Assembly: GCA_951812615.1 (NCBI GenBank)
Contig: CATOSU010000002.1
Span: forward strand, 1,116,001-1,180,000
Reading direction: 5' to 3'
DNA length: 64,000 nucleotides
From: an uncultured Paracoccaceae bacterium
Lineage (GTDB): Bacteria; Pseudomonadota; Alphaproteobacteria; Rhodobacterales; Rhodobacteraceae
Position 1 is the first letter of the stretch, and each line of letters starts with the position of its first letter. This document shows, piece after piece, positions 1 to 8,744 of the stretch. A program made the translations under genes and the position numbers. The notes under the pieces are model-generated. The model saw only the letters and a program-made list of their open reading frames with translations. It was not told the origin of the DNA and searched no databases.

Positions 1-51
1 CCAAGATCGGGAAAACCATCGGGCTGGGTCGACGATCCGTCCCGGCATTGA
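1..51 (+). CDS. 3' end of an upstream gene, possibly FxsA-like (partial)
   Basis: An open frame enters from the left edge and stops with TGA at 49-51. It gives a 16-residue tail ending PSGWVDDPSRH. In relatives an fxsA-type membrane protein gene often lies just upstream of secB on the same strand and can have a short polar tail of this kind. That identity is inference from position and a weak tail resemblance. Only the open frame and the stop are seen. Confidence 0.3.
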   Translation, partial: PRSGKPSGWVDDPSRH

Positions 52-105
52 GGTGCCCAAACCAAGCTGTTAAGCAGCGCCAAACCGTATTTTCAGGAGA
101 GTCCC

Positions 106-588
106 ATGGCCGATAACGGCAACGGCGCAGCCCAGCAAGCCCCCCAGGTTCAGATGAAGATTCTGGGCCAGTTCGTTCGCGATCTGTCCTTTGAAAACGT
201 CATGGCACAAAAAGGCGGCGCGGCTGACGGACAGCCCGACGTCAGCGTGCAGGTCAACCTCGATGCCAAAAAGCGCGAGCCTGAAGGGCAATACGAGGTG
301 ACGGTTAAGCTGGCCATTCAGTCCAAGGCGAAGCAGGGCGGCGAAATGCTGTTTGTGATGGAGCTCGACTATGTCGGCATCTTCCAGATCGGCGGAATCG
401 CAGACGAACAATTGCACCCGTTCCTGCTGATCGAATGCCCGCGGATGCTGTTCCCCTTCCTGCGGCGAATTGTCAGTGACGTCACCCGCGATGGTGGATA
501 CCCGCCGCTGAACCTCGACAACATCGATTTCCTGCAGATTTATCGCAACGAGGTTGCCAGACGTCAGGCCGAGGCCCAGAACGCCTGA
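106..588 (+). CDS. secB: Protein-export chaperone SecB
   Basis: SecB is a cytosolic homotetramer that keeps preproteins unfolded and hands them to SecA for Sec export. The 160-residue product has the usual length and family landmarks: VQMKILGQFVRDLSFEN near the N terminus, LDYVGIF in the middle, and the HPFLLIECPRMLFPFLR block followed by GGYPPLNLDNIDF. The N-terminal stretch rich in N, G, A and Q and the short polar tail are variable. AGGAGA at 95-100 supports the ATG at 106. It converges on dnaQ with a 10-bp gap. The secB-dnaQ-coaE-aroE-maf neighbourhood is typical of alphaproteobacterial origin regions. Confidence 0.97.
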   Translation: MADNGNGAAQQAPQVQMKILGQFVRDLSFENVMAQKGGAADGQPDVSVQVNLDAKKREPEGQYEVTVKLAIQSKAKQGGEMLFVMELDYVGIFQIGGIADEQLHPFLLIECPRMLFPFLRRIVSDVTRDGGYPPLNLDNIDFLQIYRNEVARRQAEAQNA

Positions 589-598
589 CGAACAAGCG

Positions 599-1288
599 TC
601 AGCTTTGGTTCCAAAGCGCGTCTTCGCCCAGTTTTGCCACAAACGCCCGGTGTGCTTCCTGCTCCTGCTCTGTCAGGCGCGGGGGCAACGGGGTTGGGCG
701 CGAGGAGGCGCGCCACGTGGTCGCGCCCTGCTGATTGCCCTGCTCTTGCGAATTCTGGGCCAGCGCAAGGTCAGGTTGCCGCCCGCCGATCAATTCAAGA
801 TAGACCTCTGCCAGAATTTCAGAGTCTAACAAGGCGCCGTGTAGCGTCCGCGACGAATTGTCGATCCCGAACCGGCGGCACAGCGCATCCAGCGATGCCG
901 GGGATCCCGCGAACCGCCGTCGGGCAATCGCAAGGGTATCAACCGCCTGATCCATGGCGATTACCGGTTTTCCGACCCAGCCAAGTTCCGCATTGAGAAA
1001 CTTCATGTCGAACGAGGCGTTGTGGATCACCAGTTTGGCATCACCGATGAAATCCAGGAACGCCTGCGCGATTTGGGAAAACTTGGGTTTGTCCGACAGA
1101 AATTCTTCGCTCAACCCGTGCACATCGAACGCTTCCTGCGGCATGTCCCGTTCGGGATTGATGTATTGATGGTAGGTGTTGCCGGTTGCCACATGGTTGA
1201 ACAGCTCTACACCGCCAATTTCGACAATGCGGTCACCCGTTTCGGGATCCAGCCCGGTTGTCTCGGTGTCGAGTACGATTTCCCGCAT
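599..1288 (-). CDS. dnaQ: DNA polymerase III epsilon subunit, 3'-5' proofreading exonuclease
   Basis: This is the proofreading exonuclease of the replicative polymerase core. All three DEDD exonuclease motifs are visible: ExoI DTETTGLDP at residues 7-15, ExoII HNASFDMKFLN around 89-99, and ExoIII HGALLDSEILAEVY around 149-162 with the catalytic His. The C-terminal segment after about residue 175 is low-complexity, rich in Q, P and R. It likely carries the polymerase alpha-binding tail, ending in a conserved-looking EDALWNQS. At 229 residues it has normal length. It is the last gene of the maf-aroE-coaE-dnaQ run, one base downstream of coaE. Confidence 0.96.
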   Translation of the reverse strand: MREIVLDTETTGLDPETGDRIVEIGGVELFNHVATGNTYHQYINPERDMPQEAFDVHGLSEEFLSDKPKFSQIAQAFLDFIGDAKLVIHNASFDMKFLNAELGWVGKPVIAMDQAVDTLAIARRRFAGSPASLDALCRRFGIDNSSRTLHGALLDSEILAEVYLELIGGRQPDLALAQNSQEQGNQQGATTWRASSRPTPLPPRLTEQEQEAHRAFVAKLGEDALWNQS

Positions 1289-1289
1289 A

Positions 1290-1874
1290 TCAGAGCCTGT
1301 TTCTGATGGTTTTCACAATCTCACGGACCTGTTCGCGTGCGTGGTCAACCGTATCGGTGACAACAACGAAGTCCGCCCTGCTTCGTTTTTCGGCATCCGG
1401 CATCTGTTTTGCAAGGATTTGATCGATTTGCTCTTCGGTCATGGTTTCCCGGGCCATCACGCGGGCTCTTTGAATGTCCGGAGGAGCCGAAACGCAGACA
1501 GCCACATCCATGTTGCGATCTCCACCCGTTTCAAACAGCAGCGGGATGTCGAACACCAGAATATCCGCCGTTGCGTTGTCGATGAAATCCTGCCGGTCGC
1601 TTGCGACCAGCGGATGCACGATGCTTTCCAGTGTGCGGAAATTCTCCGGCGATCCGGCCAGCATCTGCTTCAGACGCGATCGATCAATTCCACCGTCGAC
1701 TGTGACTCCCGGAAATGCCTGTTCAACAGGCTGCACCGCCGCGCCACCGTCTGCATAGAGCCTGTGAACCGCGGCATCAGCGTCCCAGACCGCGCAGCCT
1801 TCTTCGGCAAAGAGACGGGCCGTTGTGCTTTTGCCCATCCCGATGGACCCCGTCAGACCCAGTCGGAAGCTCAT
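1290..1874 (-). CDS. coaE: Dephospho-CoA kinase
   Basis: CoaE performs the last step of coenzyme A synthesis, ATP-dependent 3'-phosphorylation of dephospho-CoA. The 194-residue product starts MSFRLGLTGSIGMGKST, with the P-loop at about residues 9-16. It also shows VWDADAAVHRLY (substrate-binding Asp) and IPLLFETGGD, both characteristic of the family. Its ATG overlaps the aroE stop by four bases (ATGA), so translation is probably coupled within maf-aroE-coaE-dnaQ. Confidence 0.95.
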   Translation of the reverse strand: MSFRLGLTGSIGMGKSTTARLFAEEGCAVWDADAAVHRLYADGGAAVQPVEQAFPGVTVDGGIDRSRLKQMLAGSPENFRTLESIVHPLVASDRQDFIDNATADILVFDIPLLFETGGDRNMDVAVCVSAPPDIQRARVMARETMTEEQIDQILAKQMPDAEKRSRADFVVVTDTVDHAREQVREIVKTIRNRL

Positions 1875-2704
1875 CGCAGCGCCGCAGCCCGTGTAGCAGT
1901 ATCTACGGCGGGCCGAATTCCGAACCAGCGCTCGAATCCCGGCACGGCCTGATGCAATAACATGCCCAGCCCATCCACGGTTCTGCAGCCGACCTCTTCG
2001 GCCTGTTGCAGAAGATGCGTTTTGAGCGGTGTATAGACCAGATCAGTGACGATCGCGTCTTTTTGCAGCCCGTCCAGCGGCACGCGCAGTTCGGGTTTCC
2101 CGACCATTCCAAGCGATGTCGTATTCACAACCAATGCCGCTTCTTCGAGGATGTTTCCGTCCTGAACCCAGTCGACGACACGCACACGTTTTCCGAAATC
2201 CTGTTTCAGCCGCTCTGCCCGCACCCGGGTTCGGTTGGTCAGCAGGATTTCAGGCACGCCGACCTCGGACAGTGCGGCTACGATTGCCCGGCTGGCGCCA
2301 CCGGCTCCGAGAACAACGGCAGGACCGGCAACAGGGTCCCAGTCCTGAACCGATTGCCGGATGTTTTCCAGAAACCCGTAGCCATCCGTATTGTCCGCGA
2401 TCAGCCGGCCATCCCTGCGAAAAATGAGAGTGTTCGCCGCCCCGATCAGCGTTGCGCGATCAGTGATCTGATCCGCCAGGTTCAGCACCTTTTCCTTGTA
2501 GGGAATTGTCACGTTTGCCCCGACGAACCCCATCTTCGGCATCATACCAATAACGTCTTCGAGGTCTTCGGACGCAATGTCCATCGGGATGTAGTGACCG
2601 CGCAAGCCGTAGGTCGACAGCCAATGGCGATGCAGTTGCGGCGATTTTGAATGCGCCACCGGGGATCCGATGACACCCGCAAGGGGAATGCGTGCCTCTG
2701 TCAT
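1871..2704 (-). CDS. aroE: Shikimate dehydrogenase (NADP+)
   Basis: AroE reduces 3-dehydroshikimate to shikimate in aromatic amino-acid synthesis. The 277-residue product has the N-terminal substrate motif GVIGSPVAHSKSPQLH (residues 9-24), NVTIPYKE with the catalytic Lys around 64-71, the NTDGYGF motif, and the dinucleotide-binding GAGGASRA around 132-139. The C-terminal region contains GLGMLLHQAVPGFERWFG. It overlaps maf upstream and coaE downstream by four bases each. Confidence 0.96.
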   Translation of the reverse strand: MTEARIPLAGVIGSPVAHSKSPQLHRHWLSTYGLRGHYIPMDIASEDLEDVIGMMPKMGFVGANVTIPYKEKVLNLADQITDRATLIGAANTLIFRRDGRLIADNTDGYGFLENIRQSVQDWDPVAGPAVVLGAGGASRAIVAALSEVGVPEILLTNRTRVRAERLKQDFGKRVRVVDWVQDGNILEEAALVVNTTSLGMVGKPELRVPLDGLQKDAIVTDLVYTPLKTHLLQQAEEVGCRTVDGLGMLLHQAVPGFERWFGIRPAVDTATRAAALR

Positions 2705-3300
2705 GTATCCAAGACACCTCGCAAGGTCAGATAGTTCAACGTTTCCAACAGTGGCATACCCAATACGCTAAAGTAATCCCCCCTGACAGAAGCAAACAGC
2801 CGCACGCCTTCTTCCTCCAGATTGTAAGATCCGACCGAATACCGGATCCGGTCCCAGTTACGATCGACATAGTCCTCAAGGTAACCGTTCGACAGATCCC
2901 GCATTTGCATGACCACCCGGGAAACATGCCGCCAGACCGGTTTGCTCTGTTCGCACAAGACGACCGCGGAAAAGAGAATGTGCGTCCGCCCGGACAATCC
3001 ACGCAGCTGATCAATTGCCCCGGCCGGGCTTTCCGGCTTTGACAACAATTGCCCGTCCAGTTCCAGCACCTGATCGCTACCGATGACCATCGCATCGGGC
3101 TGTCGGGTGCTGATTTTCATGGATTTCAGTTCGGCAAGCGCATCGGCAATGTCACGGGCGGGCGCGCCTTCGGCCAGAAGTGCGTTCTTGACCGACTCTT
3201 CATCAACTCTGGCAGGCTCGGCTGTAAACCTGACCCCCGCGTTGCGAAGAAGCGTTGCCCGTATCGACGAGGAGGATGCCAGAACAATAGGGATAGTCAT
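2701..3300 (-). CDS. maf: Maf-family nucleoside triphosphate pyrophosphatase
   Basis: Maf proteins hydrolyse non-canonical or excess NTPs to NMPs and have been linked to septum formation. The 199-residue product has the signature LASSSSIRATLLRNAGV at residues 7-23, VIGSDQVLELDG with the catalytic Asp around 72-83, and SVGSYNLEEEG near 153-163. The spectrum of this paralogue (dTTP/UTP or m7GTP type) cannot be fixed from sequence alone. It is the first gene of the leftward operon and diverges from hemJ across the putative origin. Confidence 0.93.
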   Translation of the reverse strand: MTIPIVLASSSSIRATLLRNAGVRFTAEPARVDEESVKNALLAEGAPARDIADALAELKSMKISTRQPDAMVIGSDQVLELDGQLLSKPESPAGAIDQLRGLSGRTHILFSAVVLCEQSKPVWRHVSRVVMQMRDLSNGYLEDYVDRNWDRIRYSVGSYNLEEEGVRLFASVRGDYFSVLGMPLLETLNYLTLRGVLDT

Positions 3301-3308
3301 GTGGAAAA
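3300..3308 (-). promoter_or_regulatory. DnaA-box-like site 1
   Basis: The plus strand reads TGTGGAAAA, so the minus strand reads TTTTCCACA, a full match to TTWTNCACA. It touches the maf start codon. Binding by DnaA is inferred from the motif and context. Confidence 0.5.
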
Positions 3309-3584
3309 GGTTCCGGATATTCTGTGTTCACTGGCTGGGGTTTTTACGAAGAATACCGCGCTGTTCAAGTTTCCCCTGAAACTGGGCCGGTTTTACCGTG
3401 CTGTTACATTTCCGTACCCAGGTGGACATGAACAAATCTGGCATCGGGATAAATTCATCCGGGATCGGGTTCGGCAAGGCTGCCCGGGCAAATCTCTTTT
3501 GCTAATTTTACGTAAGATATTGAAAGTATAAGAGAAAAATTGGATCTTCGACGTCTTCCCGCTCCCGGTCCTGTCATTCTGATC

Positions 3585-3593
3585 TGTGGAAAA
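3585..3593 (-). promoter_or_regulatory. DnaA-box-like site 2
   Basis: This is the same TTTTCCACA 9-mer on the minus strand, a full match to TTWTNCACA. Together with site 3 it forms an inverted CTGTGGA / TCCACAG pair, 3584-3590 and 3614-3620. Confidence 0.5.
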
Positions 3594-3610
3594 CAGCAGG
3601 GACAGAATAA

Positions 3611-3619
3611 TGATCCACA
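3611..3619 (+). promoter_or_regulatory. DnaA-box-like site 3 (one mismatch)
   Basis: TGATCCACA on the plus strand differs from TTATCCACA at the second base. It is meaningful mainly because it pairs with site 2 inside the origin-like gap. Confidence 0.4.
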
Positions 3620-3704
3620 GAAATCGTCGCCCCTACAACAACATCAACTTCTTTTCTTTCTATTTGTATTGTTATTGGTCCGCAGCGGTTTAGAACACGT
3701 CACC

Positions 3705-4154
3705 ATGTCTGATCTCCTCTCCTCCCTTTACCCCTGGACACTGGCATTTCACATCGTCTCGGTGATTTCATGGATGGCCGGGTTGTTCTATCTGCCTCGT
3801 CTGTTTGTGCATCACGTCGAGAATGCTGAGAAAGTTGAAGGTCTGTCACCGGTATTCGACATGATGGAATACAAGCTGCTGCGGGTGATCATGAATCCGG
3901 CGATGATCGCGACCTGGGTTTTCGGATTGATGTTGGTGTTCACACCGGGGCTGGTCGACTGGTCGATGGTGTGGCCCTGGACCAAGGCAGCGGCTGTTTT
4001 GGGTATGACATGGTTTCACCACTGGCTGGCCTTGCGCCGTAAGGATCTGGCGAAAGGGGAGAACGCGGTTACGGGCCGCGGTTATCGGATGATGAACGAG
4101 GTTCCGACGGTTCTGATGATTGTGATCGTGTTTTCCGTCGTGGTGAAATTCTGA
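3705..4154 (+). CDS. hemJ: HemJ protoporphyrinogen IX oxidase (membrane protein)
   Basis: HemJ oxidises protoporphyrinogen IX to protoporphyrin IX in haem synthesis in many alphaproteobacteria that lack HemG and HemY. The 149-residue protein has about four hydrophobic segments. It carries the family's conserved His-containing start (LAFHIVSVISWMAGLFYLPRLFVHH, about residues 13-37) and a later WFHHWLALRRKD. The frame stays open upstream to 3540, but that extension is low-complexity and lies in the origin-like gap. MSDLLSSLYPW at 3705 is therefore the better start. It is followed by rho in the same direction. The ferrochelatase gene is at 37.1 kb in this window. Confidence 0.9.
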   Translation: MSDLLSSLYPWTLAFHIVSVISWMAGLFYLPRLFVHHVENAEKVEGLSPVFDMMEYKLLRVIMNPAMIATWVFGLMLVFTPGLVDWSMVWPWTKAAAVLGMTWFHHWLALRRKDLAKGENAVTGRGYRMMNEVPTVLMIVIVFSVVVKF

Positions 4155-4277
4155 ATGGGTTTGACTTTCGTTCAGCCATTACCTACTTAAGCGCCAGCCC
4201 CGGCCGTCCGGTTGGGATTTTTCCGCTATCATCCGCTGTTCTTTGCGACCGGTCCTAAAACAGGCTTCGTACGTCCT

Positions 4278-5549
4278 ATGTCCACTGAAACTTTGAATCT
4301 GGCCGATCTGAAGGCCAAAAGCCCTCAGGATCTTCTGTCGATGGCCGAAGAGCTTGAAATCGAAAACGCATCGACAATGCGCAAGGGCGAGATGATGTTC
4401 CAGATTCTGCGCGAACGCGCGGATGAGGGATGGGAGATTTCCGGCGACGGGGTGCTGGAGGTGCTGCAGGACGGGTTCGGATTCCTCCGCTCGCCCGAGG
4501 CAAACTATCTTCCGGGCCCGGATGACATCTATGTTTCGCCCGAGATGATCCGGCGGTATTCGCTGCGCACAGGGGACACCATCGATGGTGTCATTAAGGC
4601 GCCGGATGAGAACGAACGTTACTTTGCCCTGACGAACGTTACCAAGATCAATTTCGAAGATCCGGAGCGCGCCCGGCACAAGATTGCGTTCGACAACCTG
4701 ACACCGCTGTACCCGGACGAGCGGCTGCAGATGGAAATCGACGATCCGACGATTAAGGATAAGTCGTCCCGTGTGATCGATCTGGTTGCGCCGATCGGGA
4801 AAGGCCAGCGGTCGCTGATCGTTGCGCCGCCGCGGACGGGTAAGACGGTAATCCTTCAGAACATCGCGCATTCGATCGAAGCTAATCACCCGGAATGCTA
4901 TCTGATTGTTCTGCTGATCGATGAACGTCCCGAAGAAGTCACCGACATGCAACGCTCGGTCAAAGGGGAGGTGGTGTCCTCTACTTTTGACGAACCTGCC
5001 ACCCGTCACGTTGCGGTAAGCGAAATGGTGATCGAGAAGGCGAAACGCCTTGTAGAACACAAGCGTGACGTTGTTATCCTGCTGGATTCTATCACGCGTT
5101 TGGGTCGTGCCTTCAACACAGTTGTCCCGTCGTCCGGCAAGGTTCTGACCGGTGGTGTGGACGCGAATGCCCTGCAGCGGCCCAAGCGGTTTTTCGGCGC
5201 AGCCCGGAACATCGAAGAGGGGGGTTCCCTGACGATTATCGCAACCGCGCTGATCGATACCGGCAGCCGCATGGACGAGGTGATCTTTGAAGAATTCAAG
5301 GGCACGGGTAACTCGGAAATCGTTCTGGACCGCAAGATTGCGGACAAGCGCGTGTTCCCGGCCATCGACATTCTGAAATCCGGCACCCGGAAAGAGGATC
5401 TGTTGATCAACAAGGTCGATCTGCAGAAAACCTTTGTCCTTCGCCGCATCCTGAATCCGATGGGGACGACGGATGCCATCGAATTCCTGCTGTCCAAGCT
5501 GAAACAGACCAAGACAAATGGCGAGTTCTTCGATTCGATGAACACCTGA
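4278..5549 (+). CDS. rho: Transcription termination factor Rho
   Basis: Rho is the hexameric RNA helicase that terminates transcription. From the ATG at 4278 the product is 423 residues, the normal length: N-terminal [13 protein letters not shown] helical domain, a cold-shock-like RNA-binding domain (about residues 50-120, with [23 protein letters not shown]), Walker A APPRTGKT near 183, [11 protein letters not shown], and Walker [11 protein letters not shown]. The frame is open a further 22 codons upstream, but that extension has no family match. It lies in the same direction as hemJ and mnmE, the latter starting 28 bp downstream. Confidence 0.97.
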   Translation: MSTETLNLADLKAKSPQDLLSMAEELEIENASTMRKGEMMFQILRERADEGWEISGDGVLEVLQDGFGFLRSPEANYLPGPDDIYVSPEMIRRYSLRTGDTIDGVIKAPDENERYFALTNVTKINFEDPERARHKIAFDNLTPLYPDERLQMEIDDPTIKDKSSRVIDLVAPIGKGQRSLIVAPPRTGKTVILQNIAHSIEANHPECYLIVLLIDERPEEVTDMQRSVKGEVVSSTFDEPATRHVAVSEMVIEKAKRLVEHKRDVVILLDSITRLGRAFNTVVPSSGKVLTGGVDANALQRPKRFFGAARNIEEGGSLTIIATALIDTGSRMDEVIFEEFKGTGNSEIVLDRKIADKRVFPAIDILKSGTRKEDLLINKVDLQKTFVLRRILNPMGTTDAIEFLLSKLKQTKTNGEFFDSMNT

Positions 5550-5577
5550 TTCTCGAAACCGGTGAGGCGGTTTTGTG

Positions 5578-6864
5578 ATGGATACAATCTTTGCACTGGC
5601 AACGGCGCCGGGAAAATCCGGTGTGGCGGTGATCCGTCTGTCCGGCCCGTGCGGGTTTGAAATAGCCCAACGGCTGTGTGGACGGGAACTGCCGGGGCGC
5701 GGCATGACCAGATGTGTCTTGTCGGGACCGGACGGTGGGGTTCTGGATGATGCATTGGTCCTGACGTTTTCTGCGCCAGCCAGCTTTACCGGCGAAGATG
5801 TTGTTGAATTTCAGGTGCATGGCAGCACGGCGGTTGTCTCGGCGATGACGCGCAGTCTTTTGAACACCGGGCTTTGTCGTATGGCCGATTCCGGGGAGTT
5901 CACCCGGCGGGCGCTGGAAAATGGGAAGCTGGACCTTGTTCAGGTTGAAGGTCTGGCGGATCTCATCGATGCGGAAACCGAATTGCAGCGGAAACAGGCG
6001 CAGGGAGTTTTGTCCGGGCAGCTTGGTCAGAAAGTAGAGCACTGGCGAAGCGATCTTATTCGTGCGGCATCTCTGATTGAGGTGACAATTGATTTCTCGG
6101 ATGAAGACGTGCCTGTGGATGTCACACCGGAAGTGCATCAGCTGCTGACCGGAATCCGGGCCGGGTTTTCGGAGGAAAGCGAAAACGCCACGCGTGCAGA
6201 GCGGGTCCGGACCGGGTTCGAGGTGGCAATTCTCGGCGAACCGAATGCCGGGAAATCCACCCTGTTGAATGCCTTGGCGGGGCGTGAGGCCGCAATTACA
6301 TCCGAGATTGCCGGGACCACGCGCGATGTAATCGAGGTTCGGATGGACCTGAGTGGGCTGCCGGTCACGGTTCTGGATACAGCAGGCATCCGCGAAACCC
6401 GCGATGAAATTGAGGGAATTGGAGTTCGGCGCGCGCAATCACGGGCGGATGCGGCGGATCTACGTGTGTTCTTGTCGGATGCGCCTGAAACACTGGGCGT
6501 GGACATTCAACCGGGCGACATCTGTGTTTTTCCGAAGGCGGATCTGCGGATGAACATTGACGGTTCGGTTTCCGGGCTGACCGGGGACGGGATAACGGAT
6601 TTGATCGCGTCGATTGTAACCGAACTGTCCGGTCGTGTTCCGTCATCAGGTGTTGCAACCCGGTTCCGGCATTTACAGGCGATGCAACAGGCCGACGGGT
6701 TTCTGGCCCAGGCCGTGCTGGAGCTGCCGAATGGGCCGGAACGGTATGATATTGTCGCAGAGGAAATTCGAAGCGCGATTCGATGTCTTGAACTGCTGGT
6801 GGGGCGTATCGATGTTGAAAGCCTGTTGGACGAGATCTTTTCAAGCTTCTGTCTCGGCAAATAG
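5578..6864 (+). CDS. mnmE: tRNA uridine-5-carboxymethylaminomethyl modification GTPase MnmE
   Basis: MnmE works with MnmG to modify U34 of certain tRNAs. The product has the N-terminal formyl-THF-binding domain starting [23 protein letters not shown]. The embedded G domain has GEPNAGKST near residue 220, TTRDVIE and DTAGIRET. The diagnostic C-terminal Cys motif is FCLGK at the very end. At 428 residues it is slightly short for the family. A GTG three bases upstream is an alternative start. It is followed after 11 bp by mnmG, consistent with one operon through parB. Confidence 0.96.
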   Translation: MDTIFALATAPGKSGVAVIRLSGPCGFEIAQRLCGRELPGRGMTRCVLSGPDGGVLDDALVLTFSAPASFTGEDVVEFQVHGSTAVVSAMTRSLLNTGLCRMADSGEFTRRALENGKLDLVQVEGLADLIDAETELQRKQAQGVLSGQLGQKVEHWRSDLIRAASLIEVTIDFSDEDVPVDVTPEVHQLLTGIRAGFSEESENATRAERVRTGFEVAILGEPNAGKSTLLNALAGREAAITSEIAGTTRDVIEVRMDLSGLPVTVLDTAGIRETRDEIEGIGVRRAQSRADAADLRVFLSDAPETLGVDIQPGDICVFPKADLRMNIDGSVSGLTGDGITDLIASIVTELSGRVPSSGVATRFRHLQAMQQADGFLAQAVLELPNGPERYDIVAEEIRSAIRCLELLVGRIDVESLLDEIFSSFCLGK

Positions 6865-6867
6865 GAG

Positions 6868-6883
6868 TGTTCCACGTGAAACA
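6868..6883. promoter_or_regulatory. parS: parS centromere-like site 1
   Basis: The 16-mer TGTTCCACGTGAAACA fits the conserved bacterial parS consensus TGTTNCACGTGAAACA at every fixed base. It overlaps the mnmG start codon, so mnmG's first residues are constrained by the site. parA and parB lie 2.5-4 kb away. Binding by ParB is inferred from consensus and context. Confidence 0.88.
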
Positions 6884-8744
6884 TCGTGACGTCGATGTTG
6901 TTGTCGTAGGCGGCGGACATGCCGGAACCGAGGCTGCCCATGCCGCGGCGCGGATGGGTGTGTCCACGGTCCTTGTGACGCTGCGCCGGGACGGTATCGG
7001 GGTCATGTCCTGCAATCCGGCGATCGGGGGTTTGGGCAAGGGCCATCTGGTACGAGAAATCGACGCCCTCGACGGTGTGATGGGGCGCGTCGCGGACAAG
7101 GCGGGTATCCAGTTTCGGTTGCTGAACCGCCGAAAAGGACCGGCCGTGCAGGGCCCGAGGGCGCAGTCGGATCGCAAGATTTACCGCACCGAGATGCTGA
7201 CAGAGACGGAACAGCAGCCAAATCTTGAAATCATCGAGGGTGAAGTTGTCGATTTCAGCATGGAGAACGGCCGGGTCTGTGGTGTCTTGCTGGAGGATGG
7301 ATCCCGGATCACCGCGGGCGCGACAATCCTGACCACAGGAACCTTTCTTCGCGGCGTCATTCACATAGGGGACGTTTCCAGACCGGGCGGACGTATCGGT
7401 GACAAACCGTCTGTTCGATTGGGCGAGCGGATGGACAGTTTTGGTTTGCCGCTCGGGCGGTTGAAAACCGGTACCCCGCCCAGGTTGGATGGCAGGACCA
7501 TTGATTGGTCATCGTTGGAGATGCAGCCGGGTGACGAAGCCCCGGTTCTGTTCTCATTCCTTTCGAAATCGATATCTGCGCCCCAGATTTCCTGTGGGAT
7601 AACGCATACCAACGAACGGACCCACGACATAATTCGCGCGAACCTTGAACGGTCGGCGATGTATGGTGGGCATATTTCCGGCGTCGGCCCGCGTTACTGT
7701 CCGTCTATCGAGGACAAAATCGTCCGGTTCGCCGACAAGACATCACATCAGGTGTTTCTGGAACCTGAGGGCGCGGACGATGACACGGTTTATCCGAATG
7801 GCATCTCAACGTCATTGCCCGAGGATATTCAGATTGACTATGTCCGTTCCATCCGTGGTCTGGAGGAAGCTGTAATTCTTCAGCCCGGCTATGCAATAGA
7901 ATATGACTATGTAGATCCGCGCGCGCTGAGCGCCGATCTGGGCGTTCGGGGTGTTGGCGGCCTGTATCTTGCCGGGCAAATCAACGGAACGACGGGCTAT
8001 GAAGAGGCCGCGGCACAGGGATTGGTTGCCGGTCTGAATGCCGCATTGGCGGCCCAGGGACGCCCGGCTGCCGGTTTCAGCCGGTCGAACAGCTATATCG
8101 GGGTGATGATCGACGATCTGGTGACGCGCGGCGTATCCGAGCCGTACCGTATGTTCACATCCCGGGCCGAGTTCCGTTTGTCCCTGCGCGCCGACAATGC
8201 GGATCAGCGGCTGACGCGAATGGGTGTTGGGTTAGGATGTGTTGGTGAGGCTCGGAGAGAGGCATTCGAAGAAAAATGCGCGGGCTTGGACCGGACCCGG
8301 TCTGTTCTGACCGCTAAAACCTTCACGCCAAAGGAAATCGCGGGGCAGGGTATTCGGATCAATCAGGATGGAACACGTCGTCACGGTCTTGAATTGCTCG
8401 CTTTTCCGGACGTGACCTTTCCGGATTTGCTGGGTCTGTACCCGGATGCTTCGGACGCTGCGCCGGACATTCGCCTGCAAATCGAAAGAGACGCGCTTTA
8501 TGCCAGCTATATCGAGCGTCAGAACCGGGATGTAGAAGCGCTGCGGAAAGATGAACTGTTGGTGTTTCCCACAGGTTTCAGCTTTGCAGATATTGAGGGG
8601 CTGTCAAACGAGGTGAAATCAAAACTCGAGGCAGCGCAACCAGAGAACATTGCCCAGGCCGCCCGGATCGACGGTATGACACCATCTGCGCTGGCATTGC
8701 TGATGGCGCGCGTTCGCCGTGGGCAAAAGGCAAAGTCGGCCTGA
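6876..8744 (+). CDS. mnmG: tRNA uridine-5-carboxymethylaminomethyl modification FAD enzyme MnmG
   Basis: MnmG (GidA) is the FAD-dependent partner of MnmE. The 622-residue product opens with the FAD-binding [21 protein letters not shown]. It contains [39 protein letters not shown] and the family motif [17 protein letters not shown] place the start at GTG 6876 (KHRDVDVV), eight bases after AGGAG at 6863-6867. A GTG at 6867 is in frame but lies inside that ribosome binding site. The start codon sits within parS site 1. Its stop overlaps the rsmG start (ATGA). Confidence 0.96.
   Translation: MKHRDVDVVVVGGGHAGTEAAHAAARMGVSTVLVTLRRDGIGVMSCNPAIGGLGKGHLVREIDALDGVMGRVADKAGIQFRLLNRRKGPAVQGPRAQSDRKIYRTEMLTETEQQPNLEIIEGEVVDFSMENGRVCGVLLEDGSRITAGATILTTGTFLRGVIHIGDVSRPGGRIGDKPSVRLGERMDSFGLPLGRLKTGTPPRLDGRTIDWSSLEMQPGDEAPVLFSFLSKSISAPQISCGITHTNERTHDIIRANLERSAMYGGHISGVGPRYCPSIEDKIVRFADKTSHQVFLEPEGADDDTVYPNGISTSLPEDIQIDYVRSIRGLEEAVILQPGYAIEYDYVDPRALSADLGVRGVGGLYLAGQINGTTGYEEAAAQGLVAGLNAALAAQGRPAAGFSRSNSYIGVMIDDLVTRGVSEPYRMFTSRAEFRLSLRADNADQRLTRMGVGLGCVGEARREAFEEKCAGLDRTRSVLTAKTFTPKEIAGQGIRINQDGTRRHGLELLAFPDVTFPDLLGLYPDASDAAPDIRLQIERDALYASYIERQNRDVEALRKDELLVFPTGFSFADIEGLSNEVKSKLEAAQPENIAQAARIDGMTPSALALLMARVRRGQKAKSA

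Larger units (their letters stand above)
3300..3704. other. Candidate chromosomal replication origin (oriC)
   Basis: This 404-bp gap separates divergent maf and hemJ. It contains two exact matches to the DnaA-box consensus TTWTNCACA on the minus strand (3300-3308 and 3585-3593) and a third site with one mismatch (3611-3619). The last two form an inverted pair. A markedly AT-rich tract at 3491-3542 could serve as an unwinding element. Flanking genes match the Caulobacter origin neighbourhood: maf, aroE, coaE, dnaQ and secB on one side, rho, mnmE, mnmG, rsmG, parA and parB on the other. Most flanking genes point away from it. Origin function is inference. The region may also hold promoters for maf and hemJ. 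Confidence 0.6.

Noticed and set aside
707-727. Palindrome around CACGTG in dnaQ
   Set aside because: It has the parS core hexamer only. The outer bases do not match, and the palindrome fits codon composition.
3540-3704. Extended N terminus for hemJ
   Set aside because: The extra 55 residues are low-complexity and fall in the origin-like gap, while family similarity begins at 3705.
5556-5573. AAACCG/CGGTTT hairpin between rho and mnmE
   Set aside because: It is a six-bp stem that overlaps the mnmE ribosome binding site without a T-tract, so it is not a terminator. It could be incidental.
4179-5705. 508-codon open frame on the minus strand opposite rho
   Set aside because: It mirrors rho, whose motifs are unmistakable. 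The antisense product is rich in H, R, Q and P as expected for a shadow of a GC-rich gene.
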